Assembly: GCA_965660875.1 (NCBI GenBank)
Contig: CBFIBQ010000007.1
Location: 1 to 64,000, forward strand
Origin: UBA6770 sp965660875
GTDB taxonomy: Bacteria; Bacteroidota; Bacteroidia; Flavobacteriales_G; Salibacteraceae
Direction: 5' to 3'
DNA: 64,000 nucleotides
The translations under genes were made by a program, and so were the position numbers. Positions 8,692-16,238 of this stretch are shown here, piece by piece. Under the pieces are notes generated by a model. It was not told the DNA's origin, did not search any database, and saw only the letters and a program-made list of their open reading frames with translations. Position 1 is the first letter of the stretch, and the number at the start of each line of letters is the position of its first letter.

Positions 8692-9669
8692 CTAAATTTT
8701 AATTATTTCATTCTGATAATTTTGACTGAATGGAACGCCACTTTTTGCTATTGCAAAACTCTGCTTTAGTAGTTTGTTGGCCACAGCTATCATAGCTACT
8801 TTTCCATTTTTTCCTTTTTCTTTCATTCTTGTAAACATCGCTATGCAAGGTTGATTATATCGTATTGCAGTCATACTGGCTAAGTACATTGAATTTCGAA
8901 TTTTTTTTCCACCCATTTTACAAATCCGTACGCGTTTATGTACACTACTTCCACTTTGATATTCTTTGGGTGCCATGCCGGCTAAACTGATCAATTGTCG
9001 GTAGTTGTCTACCTTCTCAAATGCATCTGTTTTCACAATCAACACCGCCGATATTTTCTTTCCTATTCCTGGTATCGTTTGTAAGTTCTTGTACTGATCT
9101 GGAGCCCAACTTGCTATCTTAGCATCCAATGATTTTTCAAGTTTTGACGTCTCATTTTCTAAATTTTTGAGCATTCTCTTCAAACTTCTTAGTTGATCTT
9201 TATCTTGAATTGGTTGATGCTCTATGGAGTGCAATAAGTTCTTTAGCATTACCCGTTGTTTAGAGTACAATTCCATTGTAGTAAGCAATTGCCGACATTT
9301 CAACTGATTGTCACTTGGCCGTTTCCATTGCTTTAATTCTTGCTCCAATCCATAATGATATATGTGGTAGGCATCCTTTTTATCGCTCTTATTCCGCTCA
9401 CCCTTCATTTGGATATACCGTTTTACTTTCAGTCCATTTTCTACTGAAACTCGCACTCCCTGCATACTCAATCGAATCGCCAAGCCTAGATAATAAGGTC
9501 CGCTACTTTCCATTACGTAATGGACATTATTTCCAATCGTTTTTAGTATCCGTAAATGCCCCTCTGGAGTGTTCTTGAACACTTTATGAACTAAACCTTT
9601 TTTACCTAAATAAACAACATCCAAGGTATCCTTGCTTACATCGATTCCTGCTATTAACTTTGATTCCAT
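8692..9669 (-). CDS. IS110-family transposase (DEDD recombinase)
   Basis: This is a 325-residue protein with the two IS110 domains. The N-terminal RuvC-like DEDD domain has GIDVSKDTLDV (Asp at residue 10), VMESSGPY (Glu about 54) and NKSDKKDAYH (Asp pair about 95-99). A coiled-coil linker covers about 120-190. The C-terminal Transposase_20 domain has TIPGIGKKISAVL (about 198-210), LAGMAPKEYQSGSS (about 228-242, including the catalytic-serine region) and KMGGKKIRNSMYLA. IS110 enzymes use a bridge RNA from the element end to bring target and donor DNA together. The length is normal and the frame intact, so the element may be active. Confidence 0.93.
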   Translation of the reverse strand: MESKLIAGIDVSKDTLDVVYLGKKGLVHKVFKNTPEGHLRILKTIGNNVHYVMESSGPYYLGLAIRLSMQGVRVSVENGLKVKRYIQMKGERNKSDKKDAYHIYHYGLEQELKQWKRPSDNQLKCRQLLTTMELYSKQRVMLKNLLHSIEHQPIQDKDQLRSLKRMLKNLENETSKLEKSLDAKIASWAPDQYKNLQTIPGIGKKISAVLIVKTDAFEKVDNYRQLISLAGMAPKEYQSGSSVHKRVRICKMGGKKIRNSMYLASMTAIRYNQPCIAMFTRMKEKGKNGKVAMIAVANKLLKQSFAIAKSGVPFSQNYQNEIIKI

Positions 9670-9699
9670 ATTATTTTTATTTGGGAAGTAATTCTATTT

Positions 9700-9889
9700 G
9701 CTTTAACGATCCTAAACATACGAGCTCCTAAGGCTCAGTTATACTGTTCTAAGTTGATAGAAAAAAGAGGGGGACTTGTATGTTAGACTGTCTCCTAGAC
9801 ATTTGCCGCTACTTAGTCTTTATCCCTCTTTTTTACTTCCTGATTAAACTATTTTTATATCTATAAATTTAACCTACTTCAAACATAGG
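9700..9889 (-). ncRNA. Candidate IS110 bridge RNA region
   Basis: The non-coding end upstream of the transposase is where IS110-group elements encode their bridge RNA. It holds a clear stem: GAAAAAAGAGGGGGA (about 9760-9774) against TCCCTCTTTTTT (9823-9834), enclosing a loop region of about 50 bases. The minus strand is the expected sense, reading toward the transposase. Start, end and the target-binding and donor-binding loops are not defined by eye, so only the location and the stem are supported. Confidence 0.4.
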
Positions 9890-10088
9890 AACAGCTAAAA
9901 GGCAAATGCTGTTTTCTGCTATATTTGAACCACTATGCCACGAGCCACCGAAAGAAATAAATTCAAAGTCATACATTCTAAAGCTTATGTCTTGCCCGCG
10001 CTTGCCTTTCTGGATGACGAGAACCTACGGTCCAGCAGCACACATAAGCTTTTCACCGCACTTGCCTTAGCGGCGGGGCGTTAGCGAG
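9890..10088 (+). repeat. attC site H, main part (left tip cut off by the IS)
   Basis: The body starts AACAGCTAAAAGGCAAATGCTG and ends CCTTAGCGGCGGGGC plus GTT at 10080-10082. The missing inverse core GCAAGTAAC lies at 8661-8669 on the other side of the IS110 element and matches, with one mismatch, the complement of its cassette start (GTTACTAGC, 8416-8424). The undisturbed site would be about 205 bp. It belongs to the subfamily of attC I and J. Confidence 0.82.
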
Positions 10089-10217
10089 TATACCCATCAA
10101 GTCAACCGAAGTGCAAGAATGACGAGAAGCCCAACGCACACAAGAGTATTTGCAAATTCCTTTCAGTCAGTTTGCAATACACTTGTTCTCCAACTCACAC
10201 GCTAGATAATTAGATGC

Positions 10218-11438
10218 TTATTCTACTTTCAGAGTTTTGGCCACATTGTACACATGAAGTTGGGCTTTTCTCTCGAATACTGGAAATACGTCGGGGTTTA
10301 CTGAATCAATAATGTTCTCAGCTAGCTTCGAGTTTCCTTTTAGTTTATGGTAGATTGAAAAATAGATTTTAATGTGGTTGTTTACGTTACTTGTCCAATA
10401 ATCAGAAACAAGAAACTCCTTTAGGTCAAGCTCTTCAATGAATCTTACCAACTGCTCTAATCGACTTGTAAGAACAAAGGCATGCAAAATATATATCACT
10501 GTAAATTGAACTTCTAATCCAAAGTTTAAGGAATCTTCATTTAAGGAACGAAACTTTTCCTTTGTCAACTTGACCAAATTTGAAACATCTAACCTTTTTT
10601 CAAACAATTCCGCTTCGAGAATATCAAGGCTTAACATTCTACTAAATAGTAAGGAATGTACTTTTAAGCTTGGTTTTCTATTAATTGATTCTAGACAAAT
10701 AATAAAGGCATTCCAATCCTTCCGTTTAAACGCTCCTAGTGCTAGAATAGATTTCTTAAACATTCTCTCTTGTTCAGATTCAACCTCATAGAAATCTATA
10801 AAACAATCCCATGCATTACCTTCATGGTAGTCCATTGGTGGAAATAAATGGAAGTACTCTTTACCGAATTTAGCTAGTACTATTTGGTTCAGAATGTTTT
10901 GTTGAACTTGTTTCGATTCGTTGGTAAGCAAACCAGATATGACCTGAGAAACATGGTATCGTGAATGGTAAAAAGCCGATTCATTCCAAATCAACTCGTT
11001 GTCGTAAAATCCAATCAACAGTGACTGAACCTTTGCAAGGTTTGAGGCATTAAGTAAAATGATTTTTTCAAGTGCTAGAAAGGTTTTTACCGATAAGTTT
11101 TTGAAGAACGAATCGACTTCTGGCCCATTAGAATCCACAAGCTGATTCAAAATAAAATGATTCGAGGCCCCATTAACTGACGTTTCATTCTCCAAAAAGC
11201 TTTCATAGTTTACATACCCCACATATTTTGAAAGTAGGTCAAGAATAGTTTTACTGAAACTGGCTTTATAATCAATTAGACCGAAAAAACGACGAAGCGT
11301 ATTCAATCCAACTGGCTGATTAATTGTAGATAAAATGCTTATTCGTAAGTCTTCACAACGAGCTTTTGAATCAACACTTTGCCCAAACCTATCTTCAATT
11401 TTTTGTTGAAGTTCCTTATGGTTTTTGGCCTCACTCAA
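10218..11438 (-). CDS. Protein of unknown function with HTH-like N-terminus (cassette 8)
   Basis: This is a 406-residue soluble protein without signal peptide or membrane segments. Residues about 1-90 contain an INQPVGLNTLRRFFGLI segment that looks like a recognition helix, as in a group of uncharacterised Bacteroidota proteins; the remaining 300 residues are helical with leucine-rich TPR-like spacing. A regulatory or scaffolding role is only a guess. Its ATG overlaps the stop of the upstream transporter gene by 4 bases, so both come from one mRNA on the minus strand. It is antisense to the cassette direction. Confidence 0.6.
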   Translation of the reverse strand: MSEAKNHKELQQKIEDRFGQSVDSKARCEDLRISILSTINQPVGLNTLRRFFGLIDYKASFSKTILDLLSKYVGYVNYESFLENETSVNGASNHFILNQLVDSNGPEVDSFFKNLSVKTFLALEKIILLNASNLAKVQSLLIGFYDNELIWNESAFYHSRYHVSQVISGLLTNESKQVQQNILNQIVLAKFGKEYFHLFPPMDYHEGNAWDCFIDFYEVESEQERMFKKSILALGAFKRKDWNAFIICLESINRKPSLKVHSLLFSRMLSLDILEAELFEKRLDVSNLVKLTKEKFRSLNEDSLNFGLEVQFTVIYILHAFVLTSRLEQLVRFIEELDLKEFLVSDYWTSNVNNHIKIYFSIYHKLKGNSKLAENIIDSVNPDVFPVFERKAQLHVYNVAKTLKVE

Positions 11439-12295
11439 AATACAATGCTAATAATGGCTATAGTACTCAACAGAGAAGACAAAACCAAGTTTCCCTTAAT
11501 AGGTTCTTTTAAAATTATTCTCGATGCAATTACAGCAATATTGTGAGTTATTGCACTTAAAGCAACTACAACGTAGGCATCTTCAAGTGAAAATGCGAGA
11601 TACATAAATGAAACTCCTAAAGCAGAAAATAATCCCATTAAAACAATGGAATACTTACTTTTTGGTTCTAACTTCAATGACCAGATTCTATTCCTTTTTT
11701 GAAATAGAATTATCCCACTTATTAATAGCACAGTTGACTCCGTAATAAACGAGCAAGGTATAAACCCAATTTCCTTTGCAGGAATAGCCATTAATGTAAG
11801 TGTTGTCCCCCAAAATAAAGCTGCCAAAAGAGCATAACCCACTTCTCTTGACAATTGAAGTTTAAACTTTTTCTCTTCAAGAACCACTATGGAAATTAAA
11901 AAGAGAATTAAAGAAATATAGTGAAACGGTTTTATAGTTTCTCCAAGTAAAAAAACAGCAGTCAATTGCCCTACAATAAATGCAGAAGAAGCAGCAACGG
12001 ATGTTACCGAAGCAGAGCCAATTTTCATAGCTTTTGTAAAAAAGTAAAGGCCAAAGAAACTCATAGCACTAAGCAGAATGGCATAGCCAACATACTCAAT
12101 TTGCGCTATTGGAATATCAACTTTAAAAATCAATAACGCTGCACCTAGAAATAAAACGCTGAAAATTGTTCTGAGGAAAATAGTTGCGATATGCCCTACC
12201 GTCTGCATTGGGATTTTCCACAGAGCATTTGAAATCCCAAAAGAAATGGATGAACCTATTTGAGCAAGTATTCCTATCACAAATCGAAAGTACAT
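11435..12295 (-). CDS. EamA/DMT-family transporter (cassette 8)
   Basis: This is a polytopic membrane protein of about 286 residues starting at the ATG at 12295 (MYFRFVIGILAQ); an upstream in-frame ATG at 12352 would add 19 non-hydrophobic residues and is less likely. There are ten hydrophobic segments in two similar halves, as in the drug/metabolite transporter superfamily. LLGETIKPFHYISLILFLIS marks the end of the first EamA repeat, and ILKEPIKGNLVLSSLL the end of the second. It should move a small metabolite across the inner membrane; the substrate is unknown. It is coupled to the downstream gene by a 4-base overlap. Confidence 0.82.
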   Translation of the reverse strand: MYFRFVIGILAQIGSSISFGISNALWKIPMQTVGHIATIFLRTIFSVLFLGAALLIFKVDIPIAQIEYVGYAILLSAMSFFGLYFFTKAMKIGSASVTSVAASSAFIVGQLTAVFLLGETIKPFHYISLILFLISIVVLEEKKFKLQLSREVGYALLAALFWGTTLTLMAIPAKEIGFIPCSFITESTVLLISGIILFQKRNRIWSLKLEPKSKYSIVLMGLFSALGVSFMYLAFSLEDAYVVVALSAITHNIAVIASRIILKEPIKGNLVLSSLLSTIAIISIVF

Positions 12296-12379
12296 ATTTA
12301 GCTTACGATTTGTATTTATGAAGGAGATTGGACCCAACTGGACCCACCTCAATTTGTGTCCGTCTATTAACCTTGTATC

Positions 12380-12847
12380 ATGAGAATCTTGATACTATTC
12401 ATTCTATTAACAATCAGCAATTTCTGTTTCTCCCAAAACACCCAACATTATTCTATATCCTTTATAGGAGGAGAGTTAACATCTTCTAGCGTTAGCCTTC
12501 AGTTTAACGGGGGTGATTTAGTTACCGAGAAACTGACTAGCTCTAACCTTATGCTAACTCAGGGGTTTGAACAAGCACCTTATAAAATTGAAGACACCTT
12601 AAGTGTTGATATTGTCAAACTTCAAGAAGTCCAAATTTCACTTTATCCAAATCCTTCTAGTGACTTAATTCATATACAGACCTATTACGAATTCGAAAAT
12701 TGTGAAATTATTAATGCCCTTGGTTCTGTTATGTATAGCGGAAATTTTACTAAAACGTTCAATGTTTCCGACTTCCCAAAAGGTTCTTACTATCTGAGAG
12801 TTTCAAATTCAAAAAACACTCAATATTCTAAATTCTATGTGCTATGA
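12380..12847 (+). CDS. Small T9SS-sorted protein (cassette 8)
   Basis: This 155-residue protein has a signal peptide (1-18, ending CFSQ), a short region with SFIGGELTSSSVSLQFNGGD and a T9SS type A sorting domain (about 88-155: SLYPNPSSDLIHI, then SYYLRVSNSKN). Short proteins of this kind commonly precede larger secreted proteins in Bacteroidota operons. The stop overlaps the next start (ATGA, 12844-12847), showing translational coupling. Confidence 0.8.
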   Translation: MRILILFILLTISNFCFSQNTQHYSISFIGGELTSSSVSLQFNGGDLVTEKLTSSNLMLTQGFEQAPYKIEDTLSVDIVKLQEVQISLYPNPSSDLIHIQTYYEFENCEIINALGSVMYSGNFTKTFNVSDFPKGSYYLRVSNSKNTQYSKFYVL

Positions 12848-13605
12848 AATATTTAATAACCCTATCAATATCACTTTTCTCAATTCTGTCTTTTTCTTTT
12901 GGACAAGCACCTAATGCCTTTAAGTATCAGACCATAGTTAGAAATGCTGATGGAACGGAAATCAAAAATCAATCTGTAAAATTTCAAATATCAATACTTG
13001 AAGGAAGTATGACAGGTAGTTCAGTTTACACGGAAAATCATCTAGCAACTACTTCGGAATTTGGTTTAGCTCACTTCGAGATTGGACGAGGTCAGCAATC
13101 AAGCGGTTCAATGACAAGTATTGATTGGGGTAAGAAATCTCATTTTTTGAAAATTGAAGTTGATAAATCAGGCGGAAATATTTTTGTGGATATGGGCACA
13201 GTTGAATTATTGAGTGTGCCTTATGCACTATATGCAGAGTCATCTGGTAACGACGTTACTCTTGCATATAAAGATTCAAATGTTTTTCAATTTCAGTGTG
13301 ATACCGTCACCTATCAAGGCTCTAACTATTTCGAATACTTTCTTGCCCTAAACGTTGATTCTGCTTTTGCGTCTAACATTGTTTCTGTTAATGGTCATCA
13401 CTCTTTTAGACAATTGCAAACGATATATCATTATCAGGTTCAAATGGGTAGAACTGAAACGGGATGTCATGGAGACTTACGGATGAATGCATTTGGCGGG
13501 AGTTTAATGAGCCCAATTTCTCAGAATGAGAAAATTACCACGGTGATTTACGTTGAAACTGCGAATGGAAAGCGATATAAACAGACCATAATAAAAACTT
13601 TCTAA
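12844..13605 (+). CDS. Secreted protein, N-terminal region of tail-fibre-like Bacteroidota proteins (cassette 8)
   Basis: This 253-residue protein has a signal peptide (1-20). The module at about 21-135 (APNAFKYQTIVRNADG, then SVPYALYAESSG) is the usual N-terminal domain of secreted Bacteroidota proteins that continue into tail-fibre, collagen-like or fibronectin domains. Here a short C-terminal region of about 115 residues follows instead. It has no T9SS sorting domain of its own, so it may associate with the preceding sorted protein. The stop TAA overlaps the next ATG by one base. Confidence 0.68.
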   Translation: MKYLITLSISLFSILSFSFGQAPNAFKYQTIVRNADGTEIKNQSVKFQISILEGSMTGSSVYTENHLATTSEFGLAHFEIGRGQQSSGSMTSIDWGKKSHFLKIEVDKSGGNIFVDMGTVELLSVPYALYAESSGNDVTLAYKDSNVFQFQCDTVTYQGSNYFEYFLALNVDSAFASNIVSVNGHHSFRQLQTIYHYQVQMGRTETGCHGDLRMNAFGGSLMSPISQNEKITTVIYVETANGKRYKQTIIKTF

Positions 13606-14093
13606 TGATTGACGAAATACTTGATTGCGTTGAAGCTTTTCAGGCAAATTGGACTTCTCCTCAAACCGCTCAGATAGTTGCACGAGGATATAAAAACGAA
13701 CAATTGATAGGTAGAGGTCAGGCTAAAAACTATTTTAAGAATGTCTTAAACAATTGTTTAGCTGTGAATTATGTATTAAGTCATAATTACATAAGTCAGT
13801 CAGAAGATGTCGTAGTGAATGGAATTGCTAAAGATATTGAGCGGACAAATTCCGAATACAGCATTAAAGTTATTTCTTGGCTACAAGCAGTTGGAAATGG
13901 CGGTTATAATATTCCAAGCAGATATAGAGTTGAAAAATACCTTGGAGTTGATAACGCATTTACGGAACAGCGTTTGGTTGAAATAAGAACTTTGCACAAT
14001 GAATTTCAAGCATACGAAGAATTAAGTTTCGAGTCTGAAAGCAACGGAACAAATGCCAAGTTGTTCTTTTTTGTGTCCGGACCTCATAACTAG
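13605..14093 (+). CDS. Protein of unknown function (cassette 8)
   Basis: This is a 162-residue soluble protein with no signal peptide. It is mostly helical (IDEILDCVEAFQANW, then GQAKNYFKNVLNNCLAVNYVLSHNY) and I recognise no family. It starts on the ATG that overlaps the preceding TAA by one base, so it is the third gene of a plus-strand operon at 12380-14093. The spacing to attC I is 128 bases, longer than in the small cassettes. Confidence 0.55.
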   Translation: MIDEILDCVEAFQANWTSPQTAQIVARGYKNEQLIGRGQAKNYFKNVLNNCLAVNYVLSHNYISQSEDVVVNGIAKDIERTNSEYSIKVISWLQAVGNGGYNIPSRYRVEKYLGVDNAFTEQRLVEIRTLHNEFQAYEELSFESESNGTNAKLFFFVSGPHN

Positions 14094-14221
14094 CATTTGT
14101 AGACCACTCCACACACAATTCCCTTCGTTCCTCTGCGGTCATTAAGTGTTTCGCTCAATAAATTTAGTCTAGAGATTATCCGAGACCTTAATGAATTGGC
14201 CTGTACAAAATGAAAGTACAA

Positions 14222-14359
14222 CTCGCTAACAGCAACTACAAGGAAAATGCTAGCGATAGTGTAAATTTGAAACTGTATGCCTCGAACAAAGCTAGTATTG
14301 AAACCCGAAGTTAAACCCTTGAACTCCGCACTTTCCTTAGTTGCGGGGCGTTATGTATA
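14222..14359 (+). repeat. attC site I
   Basis: The inverse core CTCGCTAAC (14222-14230) is the perfect complement of the cassette 8 start GTTAGCGAG (10080-10088), proving that the 4.27-kb, five-gene block is one cassette. The right end is CCTTAGTTGCGGGGC plus GTT at 14350-14352. The left arm CAGCAACTACAAGG can pair with it. Confidence 0.9.
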
Positions 14360-15057
14360 ATCTAGTGAAAAGAATATTACTCTTCTTTTTAATAATTCAG
14401 GCCTTGCCGGCTCAAAGTCAAAACGACACTTTGAACATTGACGAATTTGATTATTTTGAATTAGCCTGTCTGCAATATCACACCGGATTTCAAAACAGGA
14501 CAAAATACTGGGTTGTGGTAGAGGCAATAAACAAACAAAATTTGCAATCCAATGAAGTCTGTGTTAACATGAAAGATTTACGATTCTTTGTGCTTAAAAC
14601 TTTAAAATGGTCAGTTTATGACTCCAATGTAATCTCTAGTGTTGACAGTGTTATTTTCCAAAATAAGAAAAGGCAATTCCTTTATGACCCTTCAGATAAA
14701 TTAAACAAGTTTCCTAATCTTGAATTGTACACAATGGAGGATTTATTGAAAGCGGAGGAGCTATTAAATCTTGACAGCATTAAACTGAGTGCTAGATCCA
14801 ACCGTGAGAAATGGATTAATACTTATTCTGACAAAGAAATGTGCATAATATCTCACTTGCTCTACAATGAAAAATTTTATACGTATGAGTATTCTTGCTC
14901 TGGCAGTTTGCTATGGGAAGCGAACCAAGGAAAAATGAAAGAAAATATACCTGCTTGGAGAGTTCAAAGATTACAAAAGACTATACATAACAACAGCCAA
15001 AAGGCAAATGCTAGCGATAGTGTAAATTTGAAACGAAATGCCTCGAACAAACGATAG
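14353..15057 (+). CDS. Exported protein of unknown function, C-terminus encoded by attC (cassette 9)
   Basis: This 234-residue protein starts at the ATG at 14353, which is part of the attC core (GTTATGTAT). It has a signal peptide (about 1-22, ending PAQSQ). The rest has no recognisable family; it includes KNKKRQFLYDPSDKLNKFPN-like and Cys-containing segments (MCIISHLL, YSCSGSL). The frame does not stop before attC J: the last 20 or so residues (NNSQKANASDSVNLKRNASNKR) are encoded by the inverse core and loop of that site, so the tail would change if the cassette moved. There is no room for a ribosome binding site of its own. Confidence 0.6.
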   Translation: MYNLVKRILLFFLIIQALPAQSQNDTLNIDEFDYFELACLQYHTGFQNRTKYWVVVEAINKQNLQSNEVCVNMKDLRFFVLKTLKWSVYDSNVISSVDSVIFQNKKRQFLYDPSDKLNKFPNLELYTMEDLLKAEELLNLDSIKLSARSNREKWINTYSDKEMCIISHLLYNEKFYTYEYSCSGSLLWEANQGKMKENIPAWRVQRLQKTIHNNSQKANASDSVNLKRNASNKR

Positions 15058-15200
15058 AATAAACCCTAAGTTTCACCATTCTGCAATTTTGGTGGTTGGT
15101 TGCCAACGCGCTCAATCAGAACGCAATAGAAATGAATATTTTAGCCAGCGCACCCAAAATTGCTTCCCCGCACTTGCCTTGGCTGCGGGGCGATATGCAA
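14982..15200 (+). repeat. attC site J (right core altered)
   Basis: The inverse core TATACATAAC (14982-14991) is the perfect complement of the cassette 9 start GTTATGTATA. The left arm ACAGCCAAAAGG pairs with CCTTGGCTGCGGGGC at the right end. The right core reads GATATGCA (15192-15199) rather than GTT plus the bases predicted by attC K: it looks as if the TT of the crossover GTT was lost. Confidence 0.82.
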
Positions 15201-15676
15201 TGAACGTGAAAATATTACTCATATCACTTCTAGTAATTGGCTTCATAACAAAGCCGTCAATTGTCCGCGCTCAGGGTGGGAATGAATTTGAAGAACGATT
15301 TTTTGTTAATGACACTGAAATTGATTTACAAGCGAAACAATGTTTTGAAATTCCAGTAGTCAAAAGCAGTGTTATTGACTCTTTTAATTCTAATAAATCC
15401 GTCATTCATAAATTATCTGCGGAAGGACACAATTTATATCTGGACGTTTATTATGGAGGTGGTTGCGGAACGGTTAAACTTTATGTTGTATTCTCAGACG
15501 AGTATTCAAGCTCAAACGACTCAATTGAATTACAGTCTTACTTTGAGGATTATGACTCCTGTAAAGCAGTTAAGGCCAGAAGAGTATGTATTGATATGAG
15601 TGCTATTTTGAAAAAACGCTCAGACCCATTAACCGTGATTCTTGGTGAGCTTTCAATAATTATAACGCCCCATTAA
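15200..15676 (+). CDS. Exported protein of unknown function (cassette 10)
   Basis: This 158-residue protein starts at the ATG at 15200; the longer upstream frame would translate attC J. The signal peptide is about 1-25 (MNVKILLISLLVIGFITKPS, ending RAQ). The mature part is a small beta-rich domain with four cysteines (AKQCFEI, GGGCGTVKLY, YDSCKAV, RRVCIDM), which may form two disulfides in the periplasm. I recognise no family. It is the last gene of the array; its stop lies 4 bases before the remnant of attC K. Confidence 0.6.
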   Translation: MNVKILLISLLVIGFITKPSIVRAQGGNEFEERFFVNDTEIDLQAKQCFEIPVVKSSVIDSFNSNKSVIHKLSAEGHNLYLDVYYGGGCGTVKLYVVFSDEYSSSNDSIELQSYFEDYDSCKAVKARRVCIDMSAILKKRSDPLTVILGELSIIITPH

Positions 15677-15680
15677 TCAC

Positions 15681-15714
15681 TACATATAACATGTACTATG
15701 TAAAAAAACAAGCT
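15681..15714 (+). repeat. attC K inverse core joined to an IS110 end remnant
   Basis: TACATATAAC (15681-15690) fits an attC inverse core. Directly after it come 24 bases (15691-15714) that match the transposase-side end of the IS110 element at 8670-8692 (ATGTACTRTGT, an A-run, CAAGCT). No transposase frame and no right half of an attC follow, so the rest of the element and of the site has been lost. Confidence 0.7.
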
Positions 15715-15890
15715 ATTTCATAGCTATTTCCCTTTGATTCTTCGGTCAAAAGGAACAACAGCTTGTTGCATTGCGTAATACTTTATTGTTGGCAAGCTCT
15801 CCCCTATACCTCAAACCAGATAACAATCTTCTATTCCTACAGCCGTTCTTGAATACCTTTGAATTATAATTTACAAGCATATAATTCATT

Positions 15891-16127
15891 TTGACAAGCG
15901 AAAACAAACAACGCAACAACCCCTTGCATGGGATAAAACTAGTGACCATTGTAGAAGAGTTAGTTGAATATTTTGGTTGGGAAGAACTTTCAGAGAAAAT
16001 TTCTATCAACTGTTTTAAAAATGACCCTTCAATAAAATCGAGTCTAAAATTTCTTCGAAAAACCCCTTGGGCTCGAGAAAAAGTGGAGTCGCTTTACCTT
16101 TATATGCTGAGAAGAAAGAAAAAGTAA
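15891..16127 (+). CDS. VF530-family (DUF2132) small DNA-binding-like protein
   Basis: This 78-residue protein has the clear VF530 family signature: NNPLHGI near the N-terminus, LVEYFGWEELSEKISINCF, DPSIKSSLKFLRKTPWARE and a basic C-terminus. The family is small and helical and has been described as DNA-binding, but its cellular role is not established. The only start in frame is TTG at 15891, since a stop lies 9 bases upstream. It is the first gene to the right of the integron cassette region and is followed by a terminator. Confidence 0.88.
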   Translation: MTSENKQRNNPLHGIKLVTIVEELVEYFGWEELSEKISINCFKNDPSIKSSLKFLRKTPWAREKVESLYLYMLRRKKK

Positions 16128-16184
16128 AGCGTTGACTTCAGCAACTCATTTGTACCAAACGCCAGAATATGATCCCTTAAAATA

Positions 16185-16215
16185 AAAAGCCTTCCCGAAG
16201 TTCGGGAAGGCTTTT
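16185..16215. terminator. Bidirectional terminator
   Basis: A perfect stem, AAGCCTTCCCGAA against TTCGGGAAGGCTT, is flanked by A and T runs on both sides. It separates the convergent VF530 gene and thiolase gene and can serve both strands. Confidence 0.85.
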
Positions 16216-16238
16216 CAAACTCTTTTGTTACTTGGTAA

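Larger units (their letters stand above)
8670..9892 (-). mobile_element. IS110-family insertion sequence inside attC H
   Basis: The element consists of a DEDD transposase gene (8692-9669, minus), a short end of about 22 bp downstream and a long non-coding end of about 220 bp upstream. This is the IS110-group geometry, in which the long end encodes the bridge RNA. It has no terminal inverted repeats. The sequence AAC occurs at both boundaries (8667-8669 and 9890-9892). Joining the flanks restores a normal attC left arm, GCAAGTAACAGCTAAAAGG, matching attC J (AACAGCCAAAAGGCAAATG). The exact ends may be off by up to three bases because of the shared AAC. Confidence 0.82.

Noticed and set aside
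14094..14221. Minus-strand frame at 13960-14142 as a gene.
   Set aside because: It is antisense to the 3' end of the cassette 8 operon and lacks any start context or similarity.
15746..16009. Minus-strand frame of 87 codons.
   Set aside because: It overlaps the well-supported VF530 gene on the other strand and shows no family features.
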